Positions 12,240 through 24,231 of a DNA stretch of 64,000 bases are shown here, in pieces. Numbering within the stretch: the first letter of the stretch is position 1; every line of letters begins with the position of its first letter. Location: positions 1,951,201 through 2,015,200 of the forward strand of contig ML133478.1 in the NCBI GenBank assembly GCA_003864495.1, read 5' to 3'. A program made the translations under genes and the position numbers. The notes under the pieces were generated by a model, which saw nothing but the letters and a program-made list of their open reading frames with translations, was not told the origin of the DNA and did not search any database. Origin of the DNA: Nemopilema nomurai. Lineage: Eukaryota > Cnidaria > Scyphozoa > Rhizostomeae > Rhizostomatidae.

Positions 12240-14308
12240 AGAAGGTAAAAAGATCGTTAATTCATTGATAAGTGTAAGTTGAACACAATATTTTCCATTT
12301 TAAGCTTCATTTCTGTTGAACAAGAGACTGTCGACTTTGAATCATATTTTTGTAAAAAAATAAAAATGAATATTCAACATCAAGGTATATGTTCATTTAA
12401 CATCAATCGTTTCGAATGAGAAAAATGTTTGCATTCAGATTATGCTTTGTTAATATGCAAATTGTAATGATGACGGAACTCGAGCCAGTAACATTCTTTA
12501 AAATCACCTGTTGGCATACTATTCAACGAGGTAACATTTCAAGTCGAGAAAGAAGATTAAGGATATAACGTCTTTGCCATGAACAGATAATCGATTTTTT
12601 ATCATTTATTTTTAAAATGAGAAATTTTACGATTATTCATATTTCATCTACTTAGCTAGCAATCAGCACTAAGCGAAATATTTAGAATTTTGATACAGGG
12701 TGTGATGGCTTGTTGTATAGAAACATTTCCGTGCATAAATGGCAACTGCCTTTTTCAAACCAATAGTTTTGATTCAACGATTTCATACTGCAGCTTGTTC
12801 TGGTTATGTTATAAGAACTCAATCACACCAGCAATATAAGGACGATTAAAAAGGACATTTTTCTCTCACAGCAAGACTGGTAACGATACTGAGAGTACAA
12901 CTCAGTTGAATGCCTCCCAACACTTCAAATGTACAGCTCTTCATGTAACTAGATAACTGAAGAGAAGAACTTCAAAATTTCCATGCAAACAAATGAGAAA
13001 TCCATTAACGGAAGGACTTTTCTCATTTTCTCCAAATAAAGCAGAAGCAAATCCTCTGTTCCTTCTTCACCCTCCGCACATGCGCAGAAGAAATAACCAA
13101 TCAGCTTACGACTACCATTTATGGCATCCAATCAACTGACGTCACAATCACTTTACGACTCATATAAGACGATTCCTTTGGACGTCGACATTATTCTACA
13201 AACAATCTCGAAGAGGATGGACGGTTGTGGTGGTAATGAAAAAGGCTTACTGAGGAAGCGGCAGTTGAAGAGACATTAAAGAAGGTAAAAAGATCGTTAA
13301 TTCATTGATAAGTGTAAGTTGAACACAATATTTTCCATTTAAAGCTTCATTTCTGTTGAACAAGAGACTTTCGACGTTGAATCATTTTTTGGTAATAAAC
13401 ATCAAAATAATATTCAACATCAAGGTATATGTTCATTTAACATCAATCGTTTCGAATGAGAAAAAGGTTTGCATTCAGATTATGCTTTGTTAATATGCAA
13501 ATTGTAATGATGAAGAAACTCGAGCCAGTAACATTCTTTCAAATCACCTGTTGGCATACTATTCAACGAGGTAACATTTCAAGTCGAGAAAGGAGATTAG
13601 GAAAATAATATCTTTTCCATGCAAACAGATAATCGACTTTTTTATCATTTATTTATAAAATGAGAACTCTTACGATTATTCATATTTCATCTACTTAGCG
13701 TGCAATCAGTACTAAGCGAAGTTATTATAATTTTGATACAGGGTGTGATGGCTTGTTGTATAGAAACATTTCCGTGCATAAATGGCAACTGCCTTTTTCA
13801 AACCAACAGTTTTGATTCAACGATTTCATACTGCAGCGTGTTCTGGTTATGTTAATAAAACTCAATCACACCAGCAATATAATGACGATTAAAAAGGACA
13901 TTTTTCTCTCACAGCAAGACTGGTAACGATACTGAGAGTACAACTCAGTTGAATGCCTCTCAACACTTCAAATGTACAGCTCTTCCTGTAACTAGATAAC
14001 TGAAGAGAAGAACTTCAAAATTTCCATGCAAACAAATGAGAAATCCATTAACGGAAGGACTTTTATCATTGTCTCCAAATAAAGCAGAAGCAAATCCTCT
14101 GTTCCTTCTTCACCCTCCGCACATGCGCAGAAGAAATAACCAATCAGCTTACGACTACCATTTATGGCATCCAATCAACTGACGTCACAATCACTTTACG
14201 ACTCATATGCATACATCACGTTTATTCATTATTTTTCTGTCCTGATAGTTAAATCAGGTTATGTTGGCATCAAAGCCATAACTTAGTAGGTTTATTCATT
14301 TTGAAACC

Positions 14309-14855
14309 AGTCCTTTCGGATTAGAAAATATTTGCATTAAGGTCATTCTTTTACCATATGCAAGTTAAACATACTTGGAAAACACTAGTGTTTATACTAT
14401 TCGACCATGTAGCTTTAAAGAAATGAGGCAGTGAAGAGTTATTGTCTTTTCTATAGGAGCAGATTATTGATTATCATGTCATGCATCTCCGAAGTGAGGA
14501 TCGTTTTAAATATGCATATTTCAAAGCCCAGGAATTTTTATCTACAACTTAATGGCTTGTCAAGTAAAACATTTTACTTGGTAGGTTTACTAGGTGGATC
14601 AAAAGTTCTTTTTAAACAGAAGAGTGTTAGTTCAATGACTTCTCGCTTCATGCTACATAAATTTTAACTACAAAGTCACCCGAGTATGTCAATGAAATCC
14701 CATTCACACTGGCAACAGAATGGCAAGAGAAAGATCATTATGTTTCAAAACCAGACTTGCAGCGATACTGAGAGTACGATTCATTCCAATGCTTCTCTAA
14801 AGTACAGGTGTAAAGCCTGCTCACTAAACAACATATTCCTAAAGAAGAACTTTTA
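14309..14855 (+). repeat. Diverged, degenerate unit at the array edge
   Basis: Beyond the sharp end of the array, short matches to the distal half of the unit recur in the same order. They include a TTTGCATT...ATATGCAA pair (14329-14364), ACTATTCGACCATG, AATGGCTTGT (14549), CACTGGCAACA, GCGATACTGAGAGTAC (14761-14776) and AAGAAGAACTT (14840). Identity is far lower than between array units, and the promoter and micro-ORF half is absent. This is best read as an old unit that escaped homogenisation. No gene is seen in it. Confidence 0.75.
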
Positions 14856-17290
14856 AGCTGGATACAGTTTGAAAGCTTTTTAAGAAAATGTAATCGTAGT
14901 CAGATTTTTTGACTCGAATTGTGAATTAGGATAAATTCAGCCATTGTTTTGTGACATTTTGTGATCTCCATCTTATTTAAAGATGTTTTCAAGCCATTTG
15001 GTTTCAAAATTTTCTGATATAAAGTCCTCTCTTTCTGTTGGGTATATTGCTTAAATTGCTGATCTAATTACGACTCTAACGTTTGGTGGTCAGCGGAATA
15101 TTTCAAAGCCTGTAGCGATGTAGCTCTAGTCAAACTTTCTATACAAGCCCTGTATCGAGTCATGACTCATTCAGCTTACAATTCGCACCGTATCGGCTAT
15201 TAATTCTACATCTAGAATTTATATTTTCTAAACAGAAGCAGCTGAATTACACACAGGTTTACAGGAGAAGTTCTCCAAGATGCTCGTTTCAGCAAAGGTT
15301 TATAAACTGCGCTAAAAGTCAAAATAAAATTTGTTTGCAAAGAATTTAAATTTCGCAAATATTCTTGTCCTTACTATTTGTAAGACGAATGCGGGCGAAT
15401 GAAATTTAGAAGTTTAAAAATGAAAACCTTACTTGGAATCCAGGAAATTTGCACTCCTAGACCACAACATCTCCAGTTTCCATTTGACTCAACGACGATG
15501 ATAAGTGAACTATTAGCATAAAGGACTTCTCCTTCTCTTCCATTGTCTTGACCACTTTCTTTAAGCATTGGAAACTGATGCTATATCAAACTGATAACCA
15601 TCTTTCTTAGCCGAATATCGTGGAATTTTGGTGCTTAGGCCATCTTTACAAGCAGTAGACATGTTGGGTTAGGCGCTGTGTCAACCCTCGTTTCCTTCGT
15701 AACTTTCGATGATTTGCCTTAATCTCAAGAGGCATGACAAGGTTCCGTTGGGGTTTTATAAATATCTTTATTTAGAATTTCTTCTCGCTTTCGTTTCTCT
15801 TGAGTGGTTCCAGAAAGTAATTTTTCCTAGAAATCCCTAGGGACATGTCGATTTCGAAAGGTTCACGTTTGGAATCCCTGTCAGTGCTTCTTTTCCCGCG
15901 GTTTCAAACTTAATTGCGCCATATAACGATACTTTCAATTTTTTAATCTTTTTTATTGCTTGCTCTTTGTAATTAGATGCACCAAAATTTCATACTTGAG
16001 ATGCACTCGAGACAGGCATACAAATCCGGATCACTCTATACGTGATTCGTTTTTACATTTCTTATTTTTCTTTTCTTCTATCTTAAAGGAACGCCTGCAT
16101 ATTTCAGGGGTGGGAGGGGACGGTAATGAGCAAGAGCATGTGGCAGAAATAGTAAAATGAAAGAATTAAGCCTGTGCAGGAGTACGTATTATAAGCTTGG
16201 AAAAAGGTAGCATCAAACAGTTACTTTGAAAGCCACCTTGAATGAACTATTTTTCTAGACAAAGGAAACAAAATTATCATTGAAGTGCCGGTCTATTGAC
16301 AAAAGTTCTTGTGGCTTGAGGGAAAGCTATAGCTGAACAGCATTGTTAAAGTTTTTCCGTCTCGTGTTTGGTCGAGAAGCTCATGGATAATTGGCCGCAT
16401 GATCGTTAGACTTCGCATAAAGAATTTCTTAATATAAATATTTCATACATTAATGAAGACTTAATTCTTCAGGTGAAAACAAAAAATTGCTGATCGTTTG
16501 TTTTAAAATAGCGTTTCATAAATGCAGCTGAAAAATACATATTTATTTGTATGATGCAAACTGTAAATATGAAGTGTGCTTTATTTAACCAGGAGGGAAA
16601 AGGGTGTCGTGTTTTGCTTAGTAACAGTGCTAACTACACTAACAAGCTGTTCTGAAATCCAGAAAAAATGACAAAAATAAATAAACGGACACCTAACTTA
16701 GCAACTTGAGGAGAAAAGAATTGAGAAGGTGATTCTATTATTGTGGTTGAAGCATTAGTTTTCATCGAAAAATTGCATGTCTATGATATCCTTTTATTGA
16801 GAGGGGTATTTACTTTTTTTAAAATACATCTTAATGCTGAGTTTGTTGGTCTGAAGACAGACCTTGTTGAAGACGACAAACTTCAACCATCTGGGGGAAT
16901 GAAAGTCATAAATACGCTGACCATCAATAATTATTGATCTTGCTAGACCACCAGAATTTGCCATCAGGCTAGTCTGAAAATGTTTACATTCCAATAGCTT
17001 CACAAGGAGAATGGGTTTTACTGTCAAGTTCACAAAAAGGGAGAGACTTAATTAAAAGAAAATTGATACACTAAGACTGAAGTGCAGATTTTTACATACA
17101 TTACTTTAACAAGGACTAGTATCAAACTTTTGCTTTTAGTGCCAACATTGGATATAGTATATACCACAACAAATGTTGCAAATACAAAAAAACATATAAA
17201 TAGGACATTTAAGCAATTCAGGTAAGCAGCTTAAATACGTTTTCTATAAAAGACAATTTACATACTACTTTGTTACCAAGATTGATGATC
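14856..17290. other. Intergenic region, no supported gene
   Basis: This AT-rich stretch separates the repeat array from the 3' end of MIOX. The longest open frames are 60-80 codons, overlap on opposite strands and match nothing I recognise. A minus-strand frame at 15374-15568 ends near a donor-like CCAAGTAAGG and could be a stray exon, but no partner exon is apparent. The MIOX 3' UTR must start just left of 17291; I could not place its poly(A) signal with confidence. Confidence 0.5.
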
Positions 17291-20200
17291 TCACCATTTC
17301 AAGATCCCTGGGCAATACTTGTCAATCAAACCCTGGTAGTAAGGCTTCAAGGCTTCAATGTCAGGCAGACTATCACCTTTTGAGTACAGGTCAAACTCAC
17401 TAAAAGAAGTAAGTGCTGGCTGGGTAAATGCATTTTTCAGGCATTTAAAGCAAACACAACTTCAGAATAGCATAGGTCGATGAGACCAGAATTTCATGTA
17501 TTATAAAGTAAGCTATGTTGTCTTTATATCTAGAATTTTTTATGCTCACATGTCAGTGCAAAATCTTGTTGCAGAGATACTTTGCACTTTTCATTTGGAC
17601 TCTTTTAAAGAAAGGTGAGAATGAAAACCTCTTATTTTTAATCACAACTTGAGATTTATTCTATCAGCTTTTTGTTATTGTCAAAAAATTTCAAACTATG
17701 GCAGGGAAATAAAAATCATAGACTATAGTTCCACTGTTCCAAGATAAATCAAAGTGTTGCAGTTGATAACATTTATGAAAATAAATACTTAAAATGGATT
17801 GGACACATAATGCACAGTCTAGGAATGACTAATATTCTGCCAATGTAATAAAAAGAGAAGGACATCCAGTTATCAAAAATGAAATACTGTAACTAATTCA
17901 ATTAACAATTTGTCCAAAAATAGATAAATTGCAGGCATACATTCAGTTTTATCAATAACTTTAAAAAATCAACTTCATTGATGATAATGATGTCATTAAA
18001 GTTTGTTACATTGTGTTTCATGTGCTTAGTGTTATTATTATGATTGTGTATTTGGAGTAATCTTGTTGTGTAAAGCAGCTGATGTAGTATAACTATCATT
18101 GTTTGTTCAGTGGTTTTCAAGTGTTATAATTGTGCATTTGTTCTGTTCTGTAGTTGTATTGTGTGTGAATGTTCCCAGGGGCGCTAAAAGTGGGTTGCAG
18201 TGATTGGTTCTTTGCTTTGTTGGTTATGATTATCTATTATTTGTGTAGAAAGATTTCTAAAAGAGGAGTTGGGAGATGACGGATTGTAGTAAACATGGTA
18301 AAATGAGAGCTGGAAATTGTGTTCTAAACAGGGTGTTTATTCTTTTGATTTGTCATTTCATATCTTGTAAATGAGTTCTCCATAAATTTATGCGGCAGAG
18401 AACTTGTTTGTTACAAAGTTTAGTGACTCATATAGACACTGCACCATTGTTACAAAAAGTACTGGGTATTTGGGAACAGTACAGAAAAGAACGGACAGAT
18501 TTAAAGAGGACAGACAAGAAAAAAATCATCAAAGCTCATTAACAAAAAAGGAGAAAATTTGGCCACTTACTTGAACAATCTGACCCATTTCAGCATGCCC
18601 CTGTCTTTGTCAGAGCACAGAAAATCGTAATCATTTCCAGAATGCCATGGATAAAATGAATGGTATCGCACCATATACAAGCCTTCCTCTGGGATTGTAC
18701 ATTTATTCCCAGCCAGAACCTGGTACATGTACTCTAACAAAAACAGAAAAATATATTTCTATTGTTTTTGTCTACTAGAGAAGCTAGTAGAGAACAACAC
18801 CATCTGATCTTCGAAATCTACAATCAAACAACTCTAATAGAGAAGCCAAGCAAATATATCTAAAGACTGTACAGGAAACAGTGCTTCTGAACAGAGACAA
18901 TATATTGACAACTTTCAAAGTATTGGACACTCATTTAAATCAAAATAGACCTTACAAATAATTAAGAATCATTGACTTGTGCCAAAAGAACAAAGCTAGC
19001 CTCACCATCATGTCCCCAGGACATCATGACTTCATCTAGGCCACAGTTTGGCTCATAACATCCATACATCTTGCTGTAATAATAGATAAACAATGGTAAA
19101 TAAACTGCAGCATGGCAAGAAAAGAAACAGTGCCTTCTATCAGAAGTATTTAGTAAGACCCCAACAGCCTGATTTTTTACTTTTTGATTGTAAAATGTTT
19201 ATGGCTAATGATAAGTCCCTCCTGCATTATAATTTTAAAATTTTAGGCCAGTAAATATGTACAATAATGTTGTAAATATAAGCCTTATGGTTTTCCAAAC
19301 TATTCAGCATTGCTTCACCAAAGGCAATAAATTTTTCAAATAAGCATCTTTATAAACTCAACATTTGACTGTAATGAGGAATGCTTATTCCAATTAGGGA
19401 CATAATTTGAGAGTTTATGATGTCTGCTTCCTCAATAACAAGATATATTCTTTAAAACTATATACTAAAGGTTTATATCTATGCAAGCAATAGCCTAAAA
19501 GGTATGCATATTTAGTGAGAAAAATTTGACAATTAAAATAAAAATTGCAGACAATTTGATGTGAAAATAGATGAATTTACCAAATTTTAGAAAGTGAAAT
19601 GTCACTGAATTTGCAGTTGTTTGCAAATGATCAAAAGATTTGGCTTCAGTGGATGTTGATGTGGTTATCAGCGTCAGGTGAAAAAGCCTGCTATAAGACT
19701 GCCTCGGTGAACTAAAAAGTATTCAATTTATAAGTGAAAAGGCAACCAAGCTAAAGAATTTGTTGCTCAAGATGCTGTTTCTTCAATTAATAATGAAATT
19801 TGATATGATTGCAATACGCATACCTATAGATAGCATGGTTGAAGTCAGGATTATCTTGAAAGAACTCTGGAAAAACTGCAGAACTCTGAAATTTGCATCC
19901 AAGTGGAAATGTGTCTCCAACTACAAAATGCTGTGAACAAATGAAATTTAGACAAAGTGTTATATCAACAGATTTTAATATTAACTAGACAAGAACTACT
20001 TTTAATTCATAAGATGACAGAATTACTACAAAGAACAAACTTGCAAACTAACCATAACACTTTCCTTAAAAAATTATGATTGATTACCCAAACCATCAAT
20101 ATAAAAATCACCCTTACCAAGCCCCCCTTCAAGTGGTGCAAATTTCATAAGGAAAGAATAACAATAGTGCTAAATGTTGAAAAGAAAGTCACATAGTACA

Positions 20201-23200
20201 TAGTACTATTTTGTCATATCTTTAAGGCTATTTGGAGCTTATATATTTGGAAAATGAGTAAATATTTTTGAAAAAAATTTCATGATTCAGTTTCTTACCC
20301 TTGACTAACTACTAATCTATGCAAAAATCCCAGGGAAAATGTTTGGGCTGAAATAGCTCTTTAAATTTGGAGAAAACCTTATGAGGTGTTTACTTACACT
20401 TCATGCCAATCATTTGCAGATTGCCTAAACTTAGTTTACAATCAACTGGCTTTAAGATTCACTACTGGAATAATGTACATACCTGGGGCTCACCCCATAA
20501 GGCCATCACCTTGCCAGCATCATGCAAAAGCCCCACTAAGTGAAACCAATCTGGAAAAAAACATTTACTCCAACATGGATGGTTGCTGCAAATGTGCCAA
20601 ACTTTGAAGAAGCCTTATTGAAAAACCCTTAAAGAATTCCTTTGAAATTTATTTAAAAAGTGAATCCACAAGCATGAAAAAGCCAAAACATGGAGTACAA
20701 AAGTGAGAAGGTCAAAAGATTGGAAATGGTCAGTGTCTCAAGCTTACTCAAACTAAAGATTAACGCTCAAAGTAATTAAAATCCTAATTAAGTAACTAAA
20801 ATGGGGGACAATTTATGAAGACAAACCAAGATCTGGATATCTTTCCCTGATCTTTTCAGCAGTTTGAAATGCGTGAACAGAGTTTGGTAGGTCAGTCTAG
20901 AAAGATATGATAATTCAGGCAATGCTAGGAATAAAATGGTAGGGGTGCGATGAATCGCACTCCTTGTGTTGCCAAGGCGTGCAATGGTGTGCAATTACTT
21001 ACCGACGCGCAATGGTGTGCATGTATGTAATAGCATAGAAAGCTGTACATAAAGTTGAGAACCTAACTTAATCATAATAAAACAAAGGACAAGGCTAGTC
21101 CAATCAATCCAATACATTTTTCTTAAACAAGCTTTAGAATTGTCAAATCCAACATATTAAGAGGACCATATTAACAATGTTGGATCACTTGAACACCTCA
21201 TCCAACATTGTTGGCTCTGCGCAACATGTTACAATATTCGTGTAAGCGATCAGTTTATACTTTCAGCCTCTCCCCTGAAAGCGATGCAGGCGTTAATCTC
21301 CTCTTTGAACATCCTGCGGAGAAATCTTTTTTTCGAAGTCAAGGATTCTCAAAGCAAAGCGCGTCGAGCTGAATTTTTATTAGCGTTCTGGAAGCAGAAA
21401 CAAGATCTTGGGATATTACGGCCAGTCTATACAAATATCGGAATGAAATAAAACAGAAGTTTGGAGAGTCTAGTAGATAAATTAAATGGTTTAATTGATC
21501 AATTGATAGCACCTATCTGCGCTCGTCTTTGTGCCTACAAAGGTTTTTCCTTTCGTTTTGAAGTTCTCTTTTTTCGTTGTGACACCACGGCAATAACTAG
21601 AGCGCCTTCTGTGTCGCCACCATCGTAAAATGAAGAAAAGTAATACTTAGTCGTCAGTTTTGAATCATTGTGTAAACGGGTACATCAATAAGCCAAAATA
21701 AAAAATAAAGTCCGTCTGTTGAAGCTGATCAGTTTTAACTGACCGCGCATTTCTGTCATGTAACACGGAAAACGGAAACCAGCATATCACAACAACTGTC
21801 TCTATGAAGTTCAAGCTTGTCGTATTTTGTGTATAAGATCGAAAAGGCGGCGACTATCCTGCTTCTTAAGGAAATTATATGTGGTACGATAAAAGCACAA
21901 CATTGAGCAGTATTGATCACTCTAGAATGAAATGTTCAGATAATTTGTGGCGTGCGATAAACTGCACTCCTGAACAATGGAAGGCATGTGCAAAGGCGTG
22001 GGCGTGCGATCGCACCCCATTCCCAGCATTGACTGTAATTGGAAATGATATAACTGTTATCTGCAGCACTATGAATGTTATGCTGCAGATATAGTATCTG
22101 TTAAATGTTATCTAGCACTAGAAATGAATAAGCATAAAAATACTGGGATTATTGAAAATACATACATCAGGGTCAGATTCATCCACCAATTTATCCAGCA
22201 AAATGATGGCTTCCAAAATTGTCATTTCTGCTGTATCAAGTTTACACCATTTTTCCCTCTAAAAAAGGGTTAATAAATATTACTTTATTTCTGGATGGAA
22301 AAATTTGTCTAAAATTTGTCATATTGGATGCTCTAAAAAAACTCTGATAATACCTTGTGTACTTGGCATAGATGAAAAGTAATTAGGTAGGGGTTAATAA
22401 AATCTACATGTACAGGTGTAGAAATGCAGTTTCCTCAGCAAGAATCCCTGGCTCAGAATCTGGATAGAAACTTGCTGGCAGACTACTATTAAGAAAATCA
22501 AAACTATCTTTTCAAATTATCTCTGAATCAACAACAAAAGTTGAAGTGGAATTTCTGGATAAAAAGAACTACAGGTCTCCTATAGTAACAACCATCTTTA
22601 AATGGTAACTTTTTTTCGTTTGAGCAAACTAGTGTTAAAATATAAGTAGCATGTTGGAATATTAGACAATCTGCTTTCACAATAATTTACTGCAATGCAT
22701 TGTATAGCATACAATAGCACTGTACTGCTTTCGAAACATAGAAGCTCATACCATTCTTACTACAGCATCAAAATTCTGCTCAGTATGCATTTTATAGTAT
22801 GTCTCCCGCACTTTGTCAGCCTGGAGGTTGTTTTGGTTTGCATTCTGAAATTTGAGAAAATTATCTTTCCAAGATCCAAAGCCCAAAGAGCTAAATAATA
22901 TTCTCAGATTCAGGTTGAGATCATCAATTTTCTATCTCACTATCTGTGGATCTTTCACAAAAATGCACTTCAGAATTGAAATCTTCATATTTAGATTAGT
23001 TTATACTGAAAAAAAATCATGTTACTTTGTGTCAAGTATTTGGATTTTTCTTGAGATCTGACCACAATTTGCAGCTGCAGTGAAAAAATTCAGTTTAAAC
23101 ATAAAGGAAAAGCTAAATTTTGAAAATTGGTTCATTTGCAGCCTGACAGCCCAAGGACTTAGAAAATTTTGACACAGTGTAATTTCAACATGAAGATTCC

Positions 23201-24231
23201 AATTCTATGATCCATTTTTGCCAAATGTGAATTTCAACATTCTTCCTGGATTGGTGAATACACATGGACCTAATCATCTTTTATGATACACTATCAATAT
23301 CAAATGAAAAGACCCTTACTTCTCCTGCTTATTCAATTAACTTCAGGCATTATATAATATCACAGAAATCCAATAATATCACATTATATAATACTCTTAA
23401 ATTCTCATAAGCCAACTGTTTGTTGTTTTACACCAATTAGACAAAAATTCTTTATCAGGGACCAAATTAGTCATGAAACCTCGAAATCTCTGAACTGTGA
23501 CTTATCCCTGTTCATCCGCTTTTCAGCTTGGATGTCATTGTACTTTGGTTCAGGCCTATGCAGTTCTGATGGATCGATGATGCAAACACTTGCAGCCTAT
23601 TAGAAAGAGAGCTGACATCAAAAAAATCCTAAAATCACTGAAATGTTGTTGAAAATTTAATATATATCATGTTGCAAACACACCCTCGACTTACCCAAAG
23701 ACGTGTCACAGTGCAAATGATAAACAGCCCTTCTAGTTAACTAGGGCGTTCTGCTTCTATTTTGACGATTCCTCGAGCCACATCGGAAAACTTAATCGAC
23801 ACAAAACTGAAAGACCATGGCAACATTGAGTAATAAATATCGCAATAAACGGTATGTGCATTCCAAATATACCACAACAGGTCTTCCTGTCCCATGAGCA
23901 TCAAACCGAGGGACGCATGTCCTGCTTCACTTGACTTCTTTTGCAAATTGATAAATATTTGCACGTTAAGTAAAAAAGGAAAAAAAAGAGGCCTACTTAT
24001 TTTGACACAGGTGGAAATGAGAATAGTAGAAATTTTTGTATGTAAAGCCTATCAAATGCAGCTAGGCCGTGATGGCGCAACAACATACTACGTACGTGCG
24101 GCTGTTCCTAGTTGAAAATGGCAGATAAAAAACTTTTGTCAACATATTATTATTGGGGGTGTTTTAAAACCAAATAAGATAGCTTTGAAAAAGTAGAACA
24201 CGGAAATCTTACTTACTGAGGGTACTCTCAT
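17291..24231 (-). CDS. MIOX: Myo-inositol oxygenase
   Basis: This non-haem di-iron enzyme cleaves myo-inositol with O2 to give D-glucuronate in the cytosol, the first step of inositol catabolism. Ten exons (right to left): 24217-24231, 23480-23596, 22761-22844, 22166-22258, 20827-20896, 20483-20550, 19824-19930, 19006-19073, 18571-18733, 17291-17399. They total 894 nt, or 297 aa, with every phase matching and GT-AG borders throughout. The human enzyme is 285 aa. Family blocks are present: VHAFQTAE, WFHLVGLLHD, VVGDTFP, SWGHDEYMYQV, RYHSFYPWH, and the terminal PYYQGLIDKYCPGILKW. The di-iron ligands fall at H111, H136, D137, H206, H232 and D265, all conserved, so the enzyme should be active. 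The start is the ATG at 24231, which opens a 5-codon first exon; an alternative upstream first exon is possible. A transposon sits in intron 4. Confidence 0.97.
20916..22035. mobile_element. Non-autonomous TIR DNA transposon in MIOX intron 4
   Basis: The left end reads CAGGCAATGCTAGGAAT, then after a short spacer GGGGTGCGAT. The reverse complement of the right end reads CAGTCAATGCTGGGAAT, then directly GGGGTGCGAT. The 1120-bp element is flanked by identical TAATT at 20911-20915 and 22036-22040, a 5-bp target-site duplication. GC-rich subterminal motifs (GGCGTGCAATGGTGTGC types) repeat inside both ends. No transposase-length frame is present; a 71-codon plus-strand frame near the right end runs across the TIR and looks fortuitous. 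The superfamily is uncertain: the CAG start recalls hAT-like or related elements, but hAT normally makes 8-bp duplications. Confidence 0.8.

Larger units (their letters stand above)
1..14208 (+). repeat. Tandem array of ~1.03-kb promoter-bearing units
   Basis: The same unit repeats head to tail from the left edge to 14208, so the array continues outside the window. Using the TGACGTCA motif as a marker, copies sit at 664, 1445, 2482, 3515, 4545, 5583, 6624, 7658, 8705, 10046, 11068, 12097, 13137 and 14180. Spacing is 1022-1047 bp, except for 781 bp between the first two (about 255 bp lost near 1157) and 1341 bp between 8705 and 10046 (about 315 bp duplicated). Copies are near-identical, differing by scattered substitutions and many 1-3-nt indels. 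Each holds octamer-like ATGCAAAT motifs, a compact promoter, a micro-ORF and an AATAAA. The last copy breaks off inside its TATA box. It could be a small-gene array or a satellite that carries promoter motifs; the sequence cannot decide. Confidence 0.97.

Noticed and set aside
1..14208. Spliced-leader RNA or snRNA gene array
   Set aside because: No short exon with a donor and an Sm-type site at the right distance after the TATA box. The AATTTTGA stretch lies more than 500 nt away.
1..14208. Histone gene cluster, suggested by octamer, CCAAT and TATA motifs
   Set aside because: No histone frame in any copy on either strand, and no room for one in the unit.
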